Below, piece by piece: positions 33,811-42,958 of a stretch of DNA of 64,000 nucleotides. Each line of letters opens with the position of its first letter. Positions within the stretch are counted from its first letter, which is position 1. The stretch lies in assembly GCF_000770795.1 (NCBI RefSeq), contig NZ_JRKJ01000023.1, forward strand, positions 62,001 through 126,000, written 5' to 3'. The notes below the pieces were generated by a model. It made no database searches. It was not told where the DNA came from and saw nothing but the letters and a program-made list of their open reading frames with translations. The DNA is from Lysobacter dokdonensis DS-58 (GTDB taxonomy: Bacteria; Pseudomonadota; Gammaproteobacteria; Xanthomonadales; Xanthomonadaceae). A program made the translations under genes and the position numbers.

Positions 33811-35238
33811 TTAGAAGCTGTCGTCGTCCTGACGTGTTTGCCTCGAAATGAACTCGAGCCGGGGGAGAATGTGTCGCAACGCCCCGCGCGCATTTCTAAA
33901 CGATGAGTGCTGAATTATTTCCAAAGCTCGTCGAGCCAATTCTGCGTCTGCAGACTTCTCGTCTGCCTCAGCACGCTCTCGCAACCACGCTTCGTCGGCA
34001 CGGCGCTTTTCCCGGCTTTGAACGGACACTATGAGATGGGCAAGCGTAGGAGCGCCGTATCCACTCGGTGATTCGAAATATGAGCGGCCTGCTGTGGACT
34101 GCGATAACTCATCCACTAGATCCTTGGCTCCGATTTCACCACTTACGAAACGTTCGTAAAGATCGTTCCTCTTCACGCGCAACACAACAAGAGTACAGAG
34201 GAGAAGTGGATGTAAGTAACTATTCTCTTGCATCGTCCTCAGCGATATGGTGAAGAGAACCGCGCACTTTTGCTGATCTCGTAGCGAGCAATTAGTTGCC
34301 TCGAACATTGCGACAAACGCGGCGACCGCTTGATCACGGTCGAATCTAAGCTCCAAATGCTTTCTGTTTTCGAAGAATTCTTCCAGCCCATGCCTTGCGA
34401 ACAACGCCTCGACGAATTGTCTAGCAGAGGGCTTTGGCAAGGAAATCGCCAGATCGAAGAATCGACGAAGGTAGTCGCTTGCGGCAGCGTCCAAGCCATA
34501 AACGTGTCGGATAGCGTTTGAAAGTTGTCGAGAGTCAGTAGCGACAACAAAAACAACAGATGGCACCGTAAACAGGTGCTTCACTGTTTCTAGGATTGAA
34601 ATCGCGTAGTCGGGCCGACAACGGTCAAGTTCGTCAACGACGATGACAAGAGGCGCGGCACTCCCGTTCTCGGCGGCAAGCTGCGTAGCAAACGTTTCGA
34701 GTTCGCGCCTAAAGTCAGAAATTGATTGCTTCGCATCTTGATACCGCTGAATCTCGTCTTCCGCCAGCTTTTCAGACGCACACGCAACCACCTCTTCTAA
34801 GGGCTCCGACAGGTCAAGAACTCCCAGTGTTCCAGCCTTAATGAGGGCGGGAAGCGCTCTCACGACAACTCTTGCACCAACCTTCTTCAGCTTGGCCAAT
34901 TGAGCCCAAGCCGGACTGTCCGCCTGGATACGCATTGCCGCCATTCCCGCACTCAACTCTCCAATAAGAGCAATAAGCGGGTCGCGCGAGAAATCGCTTT
35001 CCCATGCATTAAAGTAGAGGGATTGCACGTGGTCGCGGCGCAGCCTGTGTCGCCACATCTGCAGAAACGTGGTCTTTCCTTGCCCCCAAGGGGCCTCCAG
35101 ATTAATTACGAAAGACTCCGGCGATTTGGCAATGAGTCCACTCAATGCATCAGCGAATTCTTGGAGATCGAACGTATCCGAACTAAAAGGGTCCTTCTCG
35201 TCGATTCGAAGCGAGGGAGGTTTAGGGATGAGATTCAC
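33811..35238 (-). CDS. KAP-family P-loop NTPase
   Basis: 475 residues. Walker A APWGQGKTTF near residue 50, the KAP-typical SLYFNAWESDF after it, Walker B LVIVVDELDRCRPDYA near 205-220, followed by LETVKHLF and VVFVVATDS. KAP NTPases of bacteria usually carry membrane helices inserted in the P-loop domain; I see none here. The adjacent 183-residue protein supplies three membrane helices instead. Translation starts at GTG 35238. The low GC and context suggest horizontal acquisition. Defence function is common in this family but unproven here. Confidence 0.88.
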   Translation of the reverse strand: MNLIPKPPSLRIDEKDPFSSDTFDLQEFADALSGLIAKSPESFVINLEAPWGQGKTTFLQMWRHRLRRDHVQSLYFNAWESDFSRDPLIALIGELSAGMAAMRIQADSPAWAQLAKLKKVGARVVVRALPALIKAGTLGVLDLSEPLEEVVACASEKLAEDEIQRYQDAKQSISDFRRELETFATQLAAENGSAAPLVIVVDELDRCRPDYAISILETVKHLFTVPSVVFVVATDSRQLSNAIRHVYGLDAAASDYLRRFFDLAISLPKPSARQFVEALFARHGLEEFFENRKHLELRFDRDQAVAAFVAMFEATNCSLRDQQKCAVLFTISLRTMQENSYLHPLLLCTLVVLRVKRNDLYERFVSGEIGAKDLVDELSQSTAGRSYFESPSGYGAPTLAHLIVSVQSREKRRADEAWLRERAEADEKSADAELARRALEIIQHSSFRNARGALRHILPRLEFISRQTRQDDDSF

Positions 35239-35275
35239 GGTTCCCGGCCCTTAGTGCGAAGAGTTCGTCTTCCGA

Positions 35276-35827
35276 TCAATGAGCATCATTGAGAGTTGCT
35301 GTCGTTGCCGGCAAGCAGCAGGACGACTTGGTTGCCTGTGCACCGGTCGCGGTTGCTGGCGGAAGCGCGATCACCGCGCCAATGACGAACAGGATGCCGC
35401 TGAAAATTGGCAGCAATACCTTCAACCAGGTGAAGGTCGTTCCCAAGTGAGTGATCTTTGCAGAGAAGGGCCACTCGGAAGGAATTCGTTCCGCCACCTC
35501 CCACCTGTCAGCCCACTTCGCCCTATCGTGCGCAGCCGCGTAGAACTCTTTGTAAGTGACGCGCGACACCCAGAACGCACCTACTAGACTCACGAGAACC
35601 GCCGCCAAAGCAGTAGTGATTGAGGAAATCGCCCAAACATTTCCAAACAGGGCTCGGCTTCCGCCGCTGATCGCCCAGTTCGCTGCGATCAGAGCAATAC
35701 AGCTCTGGAAGCTGATGTCGGTGATTTTCGATGTCCAGTATGCATAACTGGTTTCAAGCGACTTAAGCCCGTCAGCGGGAGACTCGTAACGCCGCTTATC
35801 GCGGGGAGATTCTTGGGTGGATGACAT
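35276..35827 (-). CDS. Three-TM protein of the KAP module
   Basis: 183 residues with membrane helices at about 40-58, 65-88 and 133-156, and a charged region between helices 2 and 3 (about 90-130). Its ATG follows the stop of the H1-like gene directly (TAA ATG), and the KAP gene follows after 37 nt. Likely membrane partner of the NTPase. No named family. Confidence 0.75.
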   Translation of the reverse strand: MSSTQESPRDKRRYESPADGLKSLETSYAYWTSKITDISFQSCIALIAANWAISGGSRALFGNVWAISSITTALAAVLVSLVGAFWVSRVTYKEFYAAAHDRAKWADRWEVAERIPSEWPFSAKITHLGTTFTWLKVLLPIFSGILFVIGAVIALPPATATGAQATKSSCCLPATTATLNDAH

Positions 35828-36058
35828 TTATCCGCCGGACCCAATTCCGATGTTCGCAGCGGCCTTAGCCACCTTGCGGCCCACCTTCTTAACCGCGGTC
35901 CTTAGCCGCTTTGCCGCGGTTTTTTTTGCCGAAGACTTAGCAGTTTTTTTCGCGGCCTTTTTGACTGATTTCTTGGCCGCTTTTTTGACAGACTTCTTAG
36001 CTGCAGTCTTTCGAACGGCCTTTTTCGCGGACTTCTTGGCTGCTTTTTTCGTGGCCAC
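35828..36058 (-). CDS. Small histone H1-like Lys/Ala-rich protein
   Basis: 76 residues, almost entirely Lys, Ala, Ser, Thr, Arg (KKAAKKSVKKAAKK repeats), with a C-terminal IGIGSGG. Such proteins resemble bacterial H1/Hc1 or AlgP tails and bind DNA non-specifically. Translation starts at GTG 36058, with GGGGG 5 nt upstream. It stands 44 nt after the NrdJb gene, and its stop abuts the start of the TM protein gene. A second H1-like gene is 0.9 kb upstream. Confidence 0.7.
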   Translation of the reverse strand: MATKKAAKKSAKKAVRKTAAKKSVKKAAKKSVKKAAKKTAKSSAKKTAAKRLRTAVKKVGRKVAKAAANIGIGSGG

Positions 36059-36102
36059 CGGTTCCCCCTAATTTGGCTCGCTAGACGCCTCTCTTCCGTC
36101 CT

Positions 36103-36885
36103 TCACCCGCACTTGCTGTAACCGCAGTTAAGGCACGTCGCACACCCATCCATGATCACCACGGCCTTCGTCGAGCACTTGTGGCACATCGTCGCGCTCG
36201 GCGGGAAGCTCGCGCCTTCGCCGGTGACTTCGATCACTTCTTCGGTGCGTGCATCCGAGCCCGTCGCCAGGCCCAGGCTCACTTCACTGTTTTTTTTTGA
36301 GGCGCGGTTTTCGTAGGCGGCGCGCTTCTCGGCGATGAGCGCGCGTTGCGCGGGGCTCATCTCGGGGTCGTGGATCAGGCCGATCGACTTCATGTGTTCT
36401 TCGACGATCGCGCCGAGTTCGGCCACCAGCGAGGGCATGTAGACGCCGCCGGCCTTGAAGTAGCCGCCGCGGGGGTCGAAGACGGCCTTCATTTCTTCCA
36501 CCAGGAACGTCACGTCGCCGCCCTTGCGGAACACGGCGGACATGATGCGCGTGAGCGCGACGATCCACTGGAAGTGCTCCATCGACTTGGAGTTGATGAA
36601 GATCTCGAACGGGCGGCGCAGTTCGTGCTCGGTGCCGGCGTTGAGCACGATGTCGTTGATCGTCACGTACATGGCGTGTTCGACCAGCGGCGACTTGATC
36701 TTGTAGGTGCTGCCGATCAGGACTTCCGGGCGCTCGATGCGCTCGTGCATCTGGATGACGTCGGCCGTCGGGAGCTGCGCTTCCACCGCGGCGCGGGCGA
36801 CGGCTTCGGCTTTCGCTTCGCGTGCCTTGTCGTCGGCGGTGATGACGGCGTAGCCCTTGATCTTCTTGTCGATTTTGACGGCCAT
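36103..36885 (-). CDS. nrdJb: Class II ribonucleotide reductase, small C-terminal part (NrdJb)
   Basis: 260 residues. A TSCPD-like domain (about 50-170) is followed by a flexible linker and a Cys-rich end CHKCSTKAVVIMDGCATCLNCGYSKCG, which would carry the redox-active Cys and a zinc site for reactivating the reductase. In Pseudomonas the class II enzyme is likewise made of two polypeptides. A run of nine A in the coding strand (36290-36298) encodes the SKKN linker. Ribosome binding site AGAGAACGC lies 5 nt upstream. It is separated from nrdJa by an H1-like gene and a strong terminator. Confidence 0.85.
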   Translation of the reverse strand: MAVKIDKKIKGYAVITADDKAREAKAEAVARAAVEAQLPTADVIQMHERIERPEVLIGSTYKIKSPLVEHAMYVTINDIVLNAGTEHELRRPFEIFINSKSMEHFQWIVALTRIMSAVFRKGGDVTFLVEEMKAVFDPRGGYFKAGGVYMPSLVAELGAIVEEHMKSIGLIHDPEMSPAQRALIAEKRAAYENRASKKNSEVSLGLATGSDARTEEVIEVTGEGASFPPSATMCHKCSTKAVVIMDGCATCLNCGYSKCG

Positions 36886-36910
36886 GTGCGTTCTCTAAAT
36901 TGGGTCGAAA

Positions 36911-36939
36911 ATCCCCTCCCGCAACACGCGGGAGGGGAT
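36911..36939 (-). terminator. Strong terminator between H1-like gene and nrdJb
   Basis: ATCCCCTCCCGC pairs perfectly with GCGGGAGGGGAT (12 bp, loop of 5), followed in the minus direction by TTTTCGACC. It lies 9 nt after the H1-like stop and 26 nt before the nrdJb start. Confidence 0.8.
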
Positions 36940-36947
36940 GGTGTCGC

Positions 36948-37481
36948 TTACGCGCGCTTGCGCGCGGTCTTGCGGGCGCCGCCCTTGCGAGCGGGGGCCT
37001 TGCGGGCGGTGGTCTTGCGACCGGTCGCCTTGCGGGCCGTCTTCTTCACTGCGCGCTTGGTGGCGGCCTTCTTGGCGGCGACCTTGCGGCCGGCTTTCTT
37101 CGCCGTCCGCTTCATCGCCGTCTTCTTGGCTGCAACCTTCCGCGTGACCTTCTTGGCGGCCTTCTTGACCGAACGCTTGGCGGCGGCCTTCTTGCCGGCG
37201 ACCTTGCGCGTGGCCTTCTTGCCCGCGCGCTTGGCGGCGGCCTTCTTGCCGGCCACCTTGCGCTTGAGCGTTGCGGCTTCCTTCTTCGCCGCAGCGGAGG
37301 CCGCGGTGAGCTTCTTCTTCGCCTTGGTCACTGCCTTCTTGGCGGACTTGGCCGCCTTGGAAGCCGTCTTCTTCGCACCAGACACTGCCTTGCCCGCGCG
37401 CTTGGCGACGGACTTGGCGGTTTCGACCACCGTGTCGGCGGCGTTGGAAAGGGTCGCCGTGACCCCGTTGCCGTTGCTCAT
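36948..37481 (-). CDS. Histone H1-like Lys/Ala-rich DNA-binding protein
   Basis: 177 residues: a 20-residue neutral N terminus, then a long run of Lys/Ala/Arg/Thr repeats (KKAAAKRAGKKATRKVAGKK and similar). Expected to bind and compact DNA like bacterial histone H1 homologues. It is located between nrdJa and nrdJb with no sequence relationship to either. AGGAGGCC is present upstream of ATG 37481. Low-complexity repeats make its length variable between strains. Confidence 0.75.
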   Translation of the reverse strand: MSNGNGVTATLSNAADTVVETAKSVAKRAGKAVSGAKKTASKAAKSAKKAVTKAKKKLTAASAAAKKEAATLKRKVAGKKAAAKRAGKKATRKVAGKKAAAKRSVKKAAKKVTRKVAAKKTAMKRTAKKAGRKVAAKKAATKRAVKKTARKATGRKTTARKAPARKGGARKTARKRA

Positions 37482-37573
37482 TTGGCCTCCTGTTGGCCGT
37501 TGGCTTGTGGAACAACGCGATCCTATACCCGTCACATGCGTGAACACATGGTCAGCATGTGATCGGGCCGGCG

Positions 37574-39727
37574 TCAGAACTTCCCGTAATAGCCTTCCTT
37601 CAGCGCGTCGAACAGGTTGGCGGCGGTGTGCATTTCGCCGTCGTATTCGATCTGTTCGTTGCCCTTGACCTCCAGCACCGAGCCGTCTTCCAGCTCGAAA
37701 CGGTAGGTCGTGTTTTCCAGGTCCGCTTCCTTGACCAGCACGCCCTGGAAGGCGGCGGGGTTGAAGCGGAACGTGGTGCAGCCCTTCAGGCCTTGCTGGT
37801 GGGCGTAGCGGTAGATGTCCTTGAAGTCTTCGTACGGGTAGTCCGTGGGGACGTTGGCCGTCTTGGAGATCGAGGAGTCCACCCACTTCTGCGCGGCGGC
37901 CTGCACGTCGACGTGTTCCTTCGGCGAGATGTCGTCGGCGGAGATGAAGTATTCAGGCAGCTTGGCTTCGGCGGTGTCGGCGAAGGGCATCGCCTTCTGG
38001 TTCACCAGCTCGCGGTAGGCCAGCAGCTCGAAGGAGTAGACGTCCACCTTCTCCTTGGTCTTCTTGCCTTCGCGGATGACGTTGCGGCTGTAGTGGTGCG
38101 CGAACGACGGCTCGATGCCGTTGGAGGCGTTGTTGGCCAGCGACAGCGAGATCGTGCCGGTCGGGGCGATCGAGGAGTGGTGCGTGAAGCGCGCGCCGAC
38201 TTCGGCGAGCTCCTCCACCAGCTCCGGCGCCACTTCGGCCACGCGCTGCATGTAGCGCGAGTACTTGGCGTGCAGCAGCTTGCCTTCGATTTCCTGGCCG
38301 GCCTTCCAGCCGTCCTTCGCCATCTCCGGGCGCTTGCGCAGCATCTCGGCGGTGACGGGGAAGCGCTCTTCCATGATCGGCGCGGCGCCCTTTTCCTTCG
38401 CCAGCGACAGGCCCATTTCCCAGCCGGCCACCGCCATGTCGCGCGCGATGCGTTCGGTGAACTCGCACGACTCCTTCGAGCCGTACTTCATGCGCAGCAT
38501 GGTCATCGTGCTGCCCAGGCCGAGGAAGCCCATGCCGTGGCGGCGCTTGCGCATGATTTCGTTGCGCTGCTGTTCCAGCGGCAGGCCGTTCACTTCGACC
38601 ACGTTGTCGAGCATGCGGGTGAACACGCGCACGACTTCCTTGTATTCCTCCCAGTCGAACTCCGCCTGGTCGGTGAAGGCATTGCGCACGAACTTGGTGA
38701 GGTTCACCGAGCCGAGCAGGCACGCGCCGTAGGCCGGCAGGGGCTGCTCGCCGCAGGGATTGGTCGCGCGGATGTTCTCGCACCACCAGTTGTTGTTCAT
38801 CTCGTTGACGCGGTCGATCAGGATGAAGCCCGGCTCGGCGTAATCGTACGTCGAGACCATGATCATGTCCCACAGGTGCCGCGCGCGGATGTGGCCGTAG
38901 ATCTTGCAGGCCACCAGGCCGTCGTCGCGCACGATGTAGTTCTTGTGCGTCGGCCATTCGCGCCAGACGACCTGGCTGGCGTCGGTCAGGTCGGTGTCGC
39001 CCTGTTCCTTGATGTTGATCGGGAACACCAGCGGCCAGTCGCCGTCGGATTCCACCGCTTCCATGAAGCCGTCGGTGATCAGCAGCGAGAGGTTGAACTG
39101 GCGCAGGCGGCCGTCTTCGCGCTTGGCGCGGATGAAATCCTTCACGTCGGGATGCGAGACGTCGAAGGTGCCCATCTGCGCGCCGCGGCGGCCACCGGCC
39201 GAGGAGACGGTGAAACACATCTTGTCGTAGATATCCATGAAGGACATCGGGCCCGACGTGTACGCGCCGGCGCCGGCGACGAACGCGCCGCGCGGGCGGA
39301 GCGTCGAGAATTCATAGCCGATGCCGCAGCCGGCCTTCAGCGTCAGGCCCGCTTCGTGCACCTTCTCCAGGATGCCGTCCATCGAGTCTTCGATCGTGCC
39401 GGAGACCGTGCAGTTGATCGTCGAGGTGGCGGGCTTGTGTTCCAGGGCGCCGGCGTTGGAGGTGATGCGGCCGGCGGGAATGGCCCCGCGGCGCAGCGCC
39501 CATACGAAACGCTCGTGCCAGTACTTCTGCTTCTCCGGCGCGCCTTCGGCTTCGGCCAGGGCCTTCGCCACGCGCTGGTAGGTGCCGTCGATGTCGGCGT
39601 CGATCGCCTCGCCCGACTTGGTCTTCAACCGGTACTTCTTGTCCCAGATGTCGGCCGAGGCCGCTTGCATCGGAATGTCCTGGACCGCGTTGTCCATCTT
39701 GACCGCCTCGAGGCGCACCGTGCTCAT
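37574..39727 (-). CDS. nrdJa: Adenosylcobalamin-dependent ribonucleotide reductase, large part (NrdJa)
   Basis: 717 residues of the B12-dependent class II enzyme that makes deoxyribonucleotides without oxygen. Visible marks: the INCTVSGTIEDSMDG region, NPCGEQPLPAYGACLLGS with the active-site Cys, GFLGLGSTMTMLRMKYG, and a catalytic region ending with a long C terminus. GAAGGAGCAGC precedes ATG 39727; the frame extends upstream to 39973 without conserved sequence. The C-terminal Cys part sits in the separate NrdJb. Two NrdR-like boxes lie upstream. Confidence 0.93.
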   Translation of the reverse strand: MSTVRLEAVKMDNAVQDIPMQAASADIWDKKYRLKTKSGEAIDADIDGTYQRVAKALAEAEGAPEKQKYWHERFVWALRRGAIPAGRITSNAGALEHKPATSTINCTVSGTIEDSMDGILEKVHEAGLTLKAGCGIGYEFSTLRPRGAFVAGAGAYTSGPMSFMDIYDKMCFTVSSAGGRRGAQMGTFDVSHPDVKDFIRAKREDGRLRQFNLSLLITDGFMEAVESDGDWPLVFPINIKEQGDTDLTDASQVVWREWPTHKNYIVRDDGLVACKIYGHIRARHLWDMIMVSTYDYAEPGFILIDRVNEMNNNWWCENIRATNPCGEQPLPAYGACLLGSVNLTKFVRNAFTDQAEFDWEEYKEVVRVFTRMLDNVVEVNGLPLEQQRNEIMRKRRHGMGFLGLGSTMTMLRMKYGSKESCEFTERIARDMAVAGWEMGLSLAKEKGAAPIMEERFPVTAEMLRKRPEMAKDGWKAGQEIEGKLLHAKYSRYMQRVAEVAPELVEELAEVGARFTHHSSIAPTGTISLSLANNASNGIEPSFAHHYSRNVIREGKKTKEKVDVYSFELLAYRELVNQKAMPFADTAEAKLPEYFISADDISPKEHVDVQAAAQKWVDSSISKTANVPTDYPYEDFKDIYRYAHQQGLKGCTTFRFNPAAFQGVLVKEADLENTTYRFELEDGSVLEVKGNEQIEYDGEMHTAANLFDALKEGYYGKF

Positions 39728-39938
39728 GCTGCTCCTTCTTCTCGTCGTGGCCGGGTCGTGCCCGGTTCTCATCGTTGTGTGTCGCGCTCGGGGCACCTCG
39801 GGTTCCACGAAAGCAAGGGGGAAACGCCACCCAACGGCGTGTCCTTCGCTCCCTTCGAACCCTGATTTTCCCCTGACGTAACCGCGATTGCGGTCACGCT
39901 TACCGCCTGTGTCGGTGCGATCGGCCCGAAGCCGTGGA

Positions 39939-39985
39939 ACACAACATTCGGGACCGTCCGTTGCCGCCACCACTACATGTTGTGG
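39939..39985 (-). promoter_or_regulatory. Tandem NrdR boxes
   Basis: CCACTACATGTTGTGG (39970-39985), near-perfect palindrome, matches the 16-bp NrdR consensus ACACWATATWTWGTGT in most positions. A weaker second box ACACAACATTCGGGAC (39939-39954) lies exactly 31 bp away, the spacing usual for NrdR. NrdR represses ribonucleotide reductase genes when dATP is high. Confidence 0.6.
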
Positions 39986-39997
39986 CGACGAGGAGCG

Positions 39998-40027
39998 AAA
40001 CTACGCCCGCGTTGCGCAGCGTGTCAA
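39998..40027 (-). promoter_or_regulatory. Candidate nrdJ promoter
   Basis: On the minus strand TTGACA (40027-40022) is followed after 18 nt by TAGTTT (40003-39998). The predicted transcription start would be just ahead of the first NrdR box, as expected for repression. The -10 match is poor. It gives a leader of roughly 260 nt in which I saw no cobalamin box. Confidence 0.4.
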
Positions 40028-40208
40028 CGACTTGCGAAAAATAATTTGCGTGCTCCAGACGACAGGTGCGGAGGCGCAGAAACGCGGTCGCCCGACGCAT
40101 CCGGCCACGGGTGTGCGAATAACGCCCGCGTTCAGCATTCCCTTGATTCGATGGCGCACCGCCGCGATTTCACATCGCTGACTCACTTGCCCCCGGGACA
40201 ATGAACTC

Positions 40209-41645
<1,437 letters not shown>

Positions 41646-41678
41646 CCCCCCACACACCGAACGGATGAGGAGAAGGCG

Positions 41679-42053
41679 ATGTCCCCGGACAACAACGGTC
41701 GTGCGACCGACGCGATGAAAACGGATCTCGGCGAAGCCGGCCAGCACTTCAAGGGCGCCGCGGTCGCCGCGGGCGATGCGATCAAGGGCGCGGCCACCGC
41801 CGCGGGCGATGAAATGCGCCTGGGCAAGGCGCAGATGAAGGCCGAACTCGCCGACGGCACGCTGTCGTCGATTTCCGCCGCCGAGAATCTCGGTGCGGCC
41901 TCGCGCGAACAGGTCGACGCGATCATGGACAAGGGCCGCGACCTGATCGACAGCGCCGCCGAGTTGATCCGCGAGCGTCCGCTCGCCTCCTTCGGCGTCG
42001 CGTTCGCCGCGGGCTGGATCATCGCCAAGCTCGGTCGCAGCAGCGACAAGTAA
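41679..42053 (+). CDS. DUF883 (ElaB/YqjD-like) membrane-anchored protein
   Basis: 124 residues. Amphipathic helical body (DLIDSAAELIRERPLASFG) ending with a single C-terminal membrane helix AFAAGWIIAKLG, the hallmark of DUF883. Related proteins in E. coli bind ribosomes at the membrane in stationary phase. AGGAGAAGGCG is the ribosome binding site. First gene of a tight set with the holin-family and AI-2E genes. Confidence 0.88.
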   Translation: MSPDNNGRATDAMKTDLGEAGQHFKGAAVAAGDAIKGAATAAGDEMRLGKAQMKAELADGTLSSISAAENLGAASREQVDAIMDKGRDLIDSAAELIRERPLASFGVAFAAGWIIAKLGRSSDK

Positions 42054-42065
42054 GCGGACATCGCG

Positions 42066-42623
42066 ATGACGGGGAGCGATGCCAACGGGGACGGCACTGA
42101 AGACGGCGCGCGCGAGCGCGCCGCGCCCGGCATCGCCGATGCGCTGAAGGAACTGGGCGACACCGGCAAGGCGACGTGGGCCGCGGGGCGCGAAGCCGCC
42201 ACCGCGCTCCGCATCCTGGTCACCGCCGATTTCTCGCTCGCGCGCAGCGCCTTCGGTCGCACCCTCGCATTCACGGCGCTGGCGATCATCTTCGGTGCGT
42301 CGGCGTGGTTGTTGCTGACGGCCGCGCTGATCGCGTGGCTGTCGTTGAACGCCGGCTGGGCGTGGTGGATGTCGCTGCTCGTGTGCGGCGTCAGCAGCGT
42401 GTTGCTGGCCGGGCTCGCCGGATGGATGGCGGTCCGCTACTTCGAACACACGCGCATGAAGGCCACGCGCCGACAGTTGGCACGCCTTGGGATCGGCGAA
42501 CTGGGCGACATGACGCCGGACGCAGGTTCCGGCAAATCCGCGAAGGCCGCGGAAGACCAGGTCGAGGCAGCGACCGAAAACGGCAAGAAGAAAGGACTCG
42601 GCGTGGACGTCACCCCCCCATGA
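42066..42623 (+). CDS. Phage holin-family (YqjE-like) membrane protein
   Basis: 185 residues with two membrane helices (AFTALAIIFGASAWLLLTAAL and WWMSLLVCGVSSVLLAGLAGW) between charged N- and C-terminal regions. Matches YqjE-type proteins that accompany DUF883 genes. It is not likely to be a lytic holin. Its TGA overlaps the ATG of the next gene. Confidence 0.8.
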   Translation: MTGSDANGDGTEDGARERAAPGIADALKELGDTGKATWAAGREAATALRILVTADFSLARSAFGRTLAFTALAIIFGASAWLLLTAALIAWLSLNAGWAWWMSLLVCGVSSVLLAGLAGWMAVRYFEHTRMKATRRQLARLGIGELGDMTPDAGSGKSAKAAEDQVEAATENGKKKGLGVDVTPP

Positions 42624-42958
42624 GCTTCGAAGATCTCCAGAAGAAAGTCCGGCAGGCCGAGGTCGCGCTCGAGGCCAAGGAGCGCCAGGCCGCGGCCGAT
42701 TGGCGGCAGACCAAGTCGACGTGGCTGCAGGCGTGGACGCCGGGGCGCATCGTCGTCGCCGGTCTCGTCGCGGGTTTCGCCGTCGGCAAGCTCGAACCGG
42801 CGAAAAGCGTGGCGAAGGGCAATACGGTGCTGCAGATGCTCACCGCGGTCGCCGGCATGTTCGCCGGCGGAAGCGCGCAGGCCGCCGCCGGCAAGGCCGA
42901 AGATGCCGCGCAGTCCGCCGAACAGGTCGCGCAGGCCACGCCGCCGGTGGACGCATGA
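42620..42958 (+). CDS. YqjK-like small protein
   Basis: 112 residues. N-terminal helix MSFEDLQKKVRQAEVALEAKERQAAADWRQ (read as about residues 1-30), then a membrane segment (RIVVAGLVAGFAVGKL) and an Ala/Gln-rich tail. Position as third gene after DUF883 and YqjE-like matches yqjDEK order, but similarity is weak. ATGA overlaps on both sides. Confidence 0.65.
   Translation: MSFEDLQKKVRQAEVALEAKERQAAADWRQTKSTWLQAWTPGRIVVAGLVAGFAVGKLEPAKSVAKGNTVLQMLTAVAGMFAGGSAQAAAGKAEDAAQSAEQVAQATPPVDA

Noticed and set aside
37559-39865. 768-codon plus-strand open frame opposite nrdJa
   Set aside because: Antisense shadow of the conserved reductase gene.
39728-39938. Possible cobalamin riboswitch in the nrdJa leader
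   Set aside because: No B12-box or conserved multi-branch core was seen; only short local hairpins.
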